From Asaia sp. W19 (GTDB taxonomy: Bacteria; Pseudomonadota; Alphaproteobacteria; Acetobacterales; Acetobacteraceae), in NCBI RefSeq assembly GCF_003994335.1, contig NZ_PNQZ01000031.1, positions 48,945 through 112,944 on the forward strand: a DNA stretch of 64,000 nt. Direction: 5' to 3'. Shown one piece after another: positions 63,463 through 64,000 of this stretch. The position numbers were made by a program, and so were the translations under genes. The notes beneath the pieces are model-generated. The model saw only the letters and a program-made list of their open reading frames with translations. It made no database searches and was not told where the DNA came from. Numbering within the stretch: position 1 is the stretch's first letter; each line of letters opens with the position of its first letter.

Positions 63463-64000
63463 ATGAGCCTTTCAATCAACACCAATGCCTCGGCGATGGT
63501 CGCCGTTCAGACCCTGAACGCTACCCAGACCGCTCTGAGCAATGCAGAAAACACCATCTCGACCGGCCTGAAGGTGTCGAGCGCTGCAGATAACGCGGCA
63601 GCTTACGGCATCGCGCAGCAGATGCAGGGCAACGTCTCCGGCCAGTCCGCCGTGAATGACGGCCTTTCCTTTGCCGCTCAGACCGTTAGCTCGACGAGCA
63701 CAGCCGTCAACCAGATCATCAGCGTGCTCAACAGCGTGCAGAACGCCGTCACCACCCTTGGCAACAACCAGGGCAGCCCGGCCGCTCTCGATCAGATCGG
63801 CACGCAGATCACCGGCCTGCTTCAGCAGATCGACACCATCGCGCGTAACGCCACGTTCAACGGCGTCAACCTGATCTCGGGCAGCACCAGCGATGGCCTG
63901 GGCATTACATCCAACAATCTGAGCTACATCACCGGTCTGCAGGGTGACCAGACCACCATCACGGGCTTCAACGCAGCAATCGCTTCTTACATGGGCGGCT
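63463..64000 (+). CDS. fliC: Flagellin, 5' part (3' end outside window)
   Basis: Filament subunit; 179 residues are visible. The N-terminal D0/D1 helices read MSLSINTNASAMVAVQTLNA, TQTALSNAENTISTGLKVSS, AADNAAAYGIAQQMQGNVSG, then LLQQIDTIARNATFNGVNLI, all of the flagellin family. The variable and C-terminal parts are outside. AGGAGA precedes the ATG. Ser/Thr-rich; with three glycosyltransferases in the island it may be O-glycosylated. Confidence 0.97.
   Translation, partial: MSLSINTNASAMVAVQTLNATQTALSNAENTISTGLKVSSAADNAAAYGIAQQMQGNVSGQSAVNDGLSFAAQTVSSTSTAVNQIISVLNSVQNAVTTLGNNQGSPAALDQIGTQITGLLQQIDTIARNATFNGVNLISGSTSDGLGITSNNLSYITGLQGDQTTITGFNAAIASYMGG

Noticed and set aside
1..64000. CRISPR arrays, tRNA or rRNA genes, insertion sequences, integrases
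   Set aside because: No regularly spaced repeats, cloverleaf-like sequence, rRNA core or transposase/integrase motif was seen on either strand.

Overview
The window is almost entirely one flagellar and chemotaxis island of an alphaproteobacterium, most likely a motile acetic acid bacterium (Acetobacteraceae; an Asaia-like genus is a guess). Grounds: FlaF, a CtrA/FtcR-type regulator, a che operon with the rhizobial order (receptor, STAS protein, cheY1, cheA, cheW, cheR, cheB, cheY2, cheD, cheT), FlmG-like TPR glycosyltransferases, and a moderately GC-rich composition. No rRNA, tRNA, insertion sequence, prophage or CRISPR was seen.

Layout. 1-1459: 5' part of an HscC-type Hsp70 gene (minus). 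2110-14647 (minus): two chemoreceptors, a small membrane protein, flgH-flgA-flgG, then flgK-flgL coupled to a TPR glycosyltransferase, and a PAS chemoreceptor. 15149-19441 (plus): hook protein flgE, fliL, fliM and a DUF6468-like membrane protein. 19457-21920 (minus): P-ring operon flgI-flgJ-flgN plus a lipoprotein. 22280-24716: lytic transglycosylase (plus) and a second TPR glycosyltransferase (minus). 24926-38338 (plus): flhA, globin-coupled receptor, a DUF1217-like protein carrying hook-like modules, fliI, fliJ, a glycosyltransferase, motB, motA, fliK, flgD. 38423-39226 (minus): FtcR/CtrA-like regulator with a pseudo-receiver, facing an AT-rich control region with palindromes. 39729-44875 (plus): small protein, large exported TPR protein, flgB-flgC-flgF, lipoprotein. 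45056-50105 (plus): fliF-fliG-fliH-fliN-fliO-fliP. 50611-61665 (plus): dCache receptor, then the che operon. 61709-63106 (minus): flaF and a MotE-like gene. 63463-64000 (plus): start of a flagellin gene.

Together these encode most of a flagellum: MS and C rings, export ATPase and part of the gate, rod, P and L rings, hook, hook-length control, stator, junction proteins and flagellin, with a complete signalling core and six receptors. fliE, fliQ, fliR, flhB, flbT, fliD and fliS were not found and may lie outside the window.

The least expected items are: (1) a DUF1217-like protein with a FlgE-like insertion made of two tandem modules, coupled to fliI; (2) a 114-residue CheT/CheZ-like phosphatase candidate; (3) a regulator that has lost every phosphorylation residue; (4) an 864-residue exported TPR protein that could be the missing MotC counterpart of the MotE-like protein; (5) a soluble receptor with altered trimer-contact residues; and (6) a receptor with a proline-rich tether ending in GWEDF. 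All calls come from reading the sequence; no database search was run.
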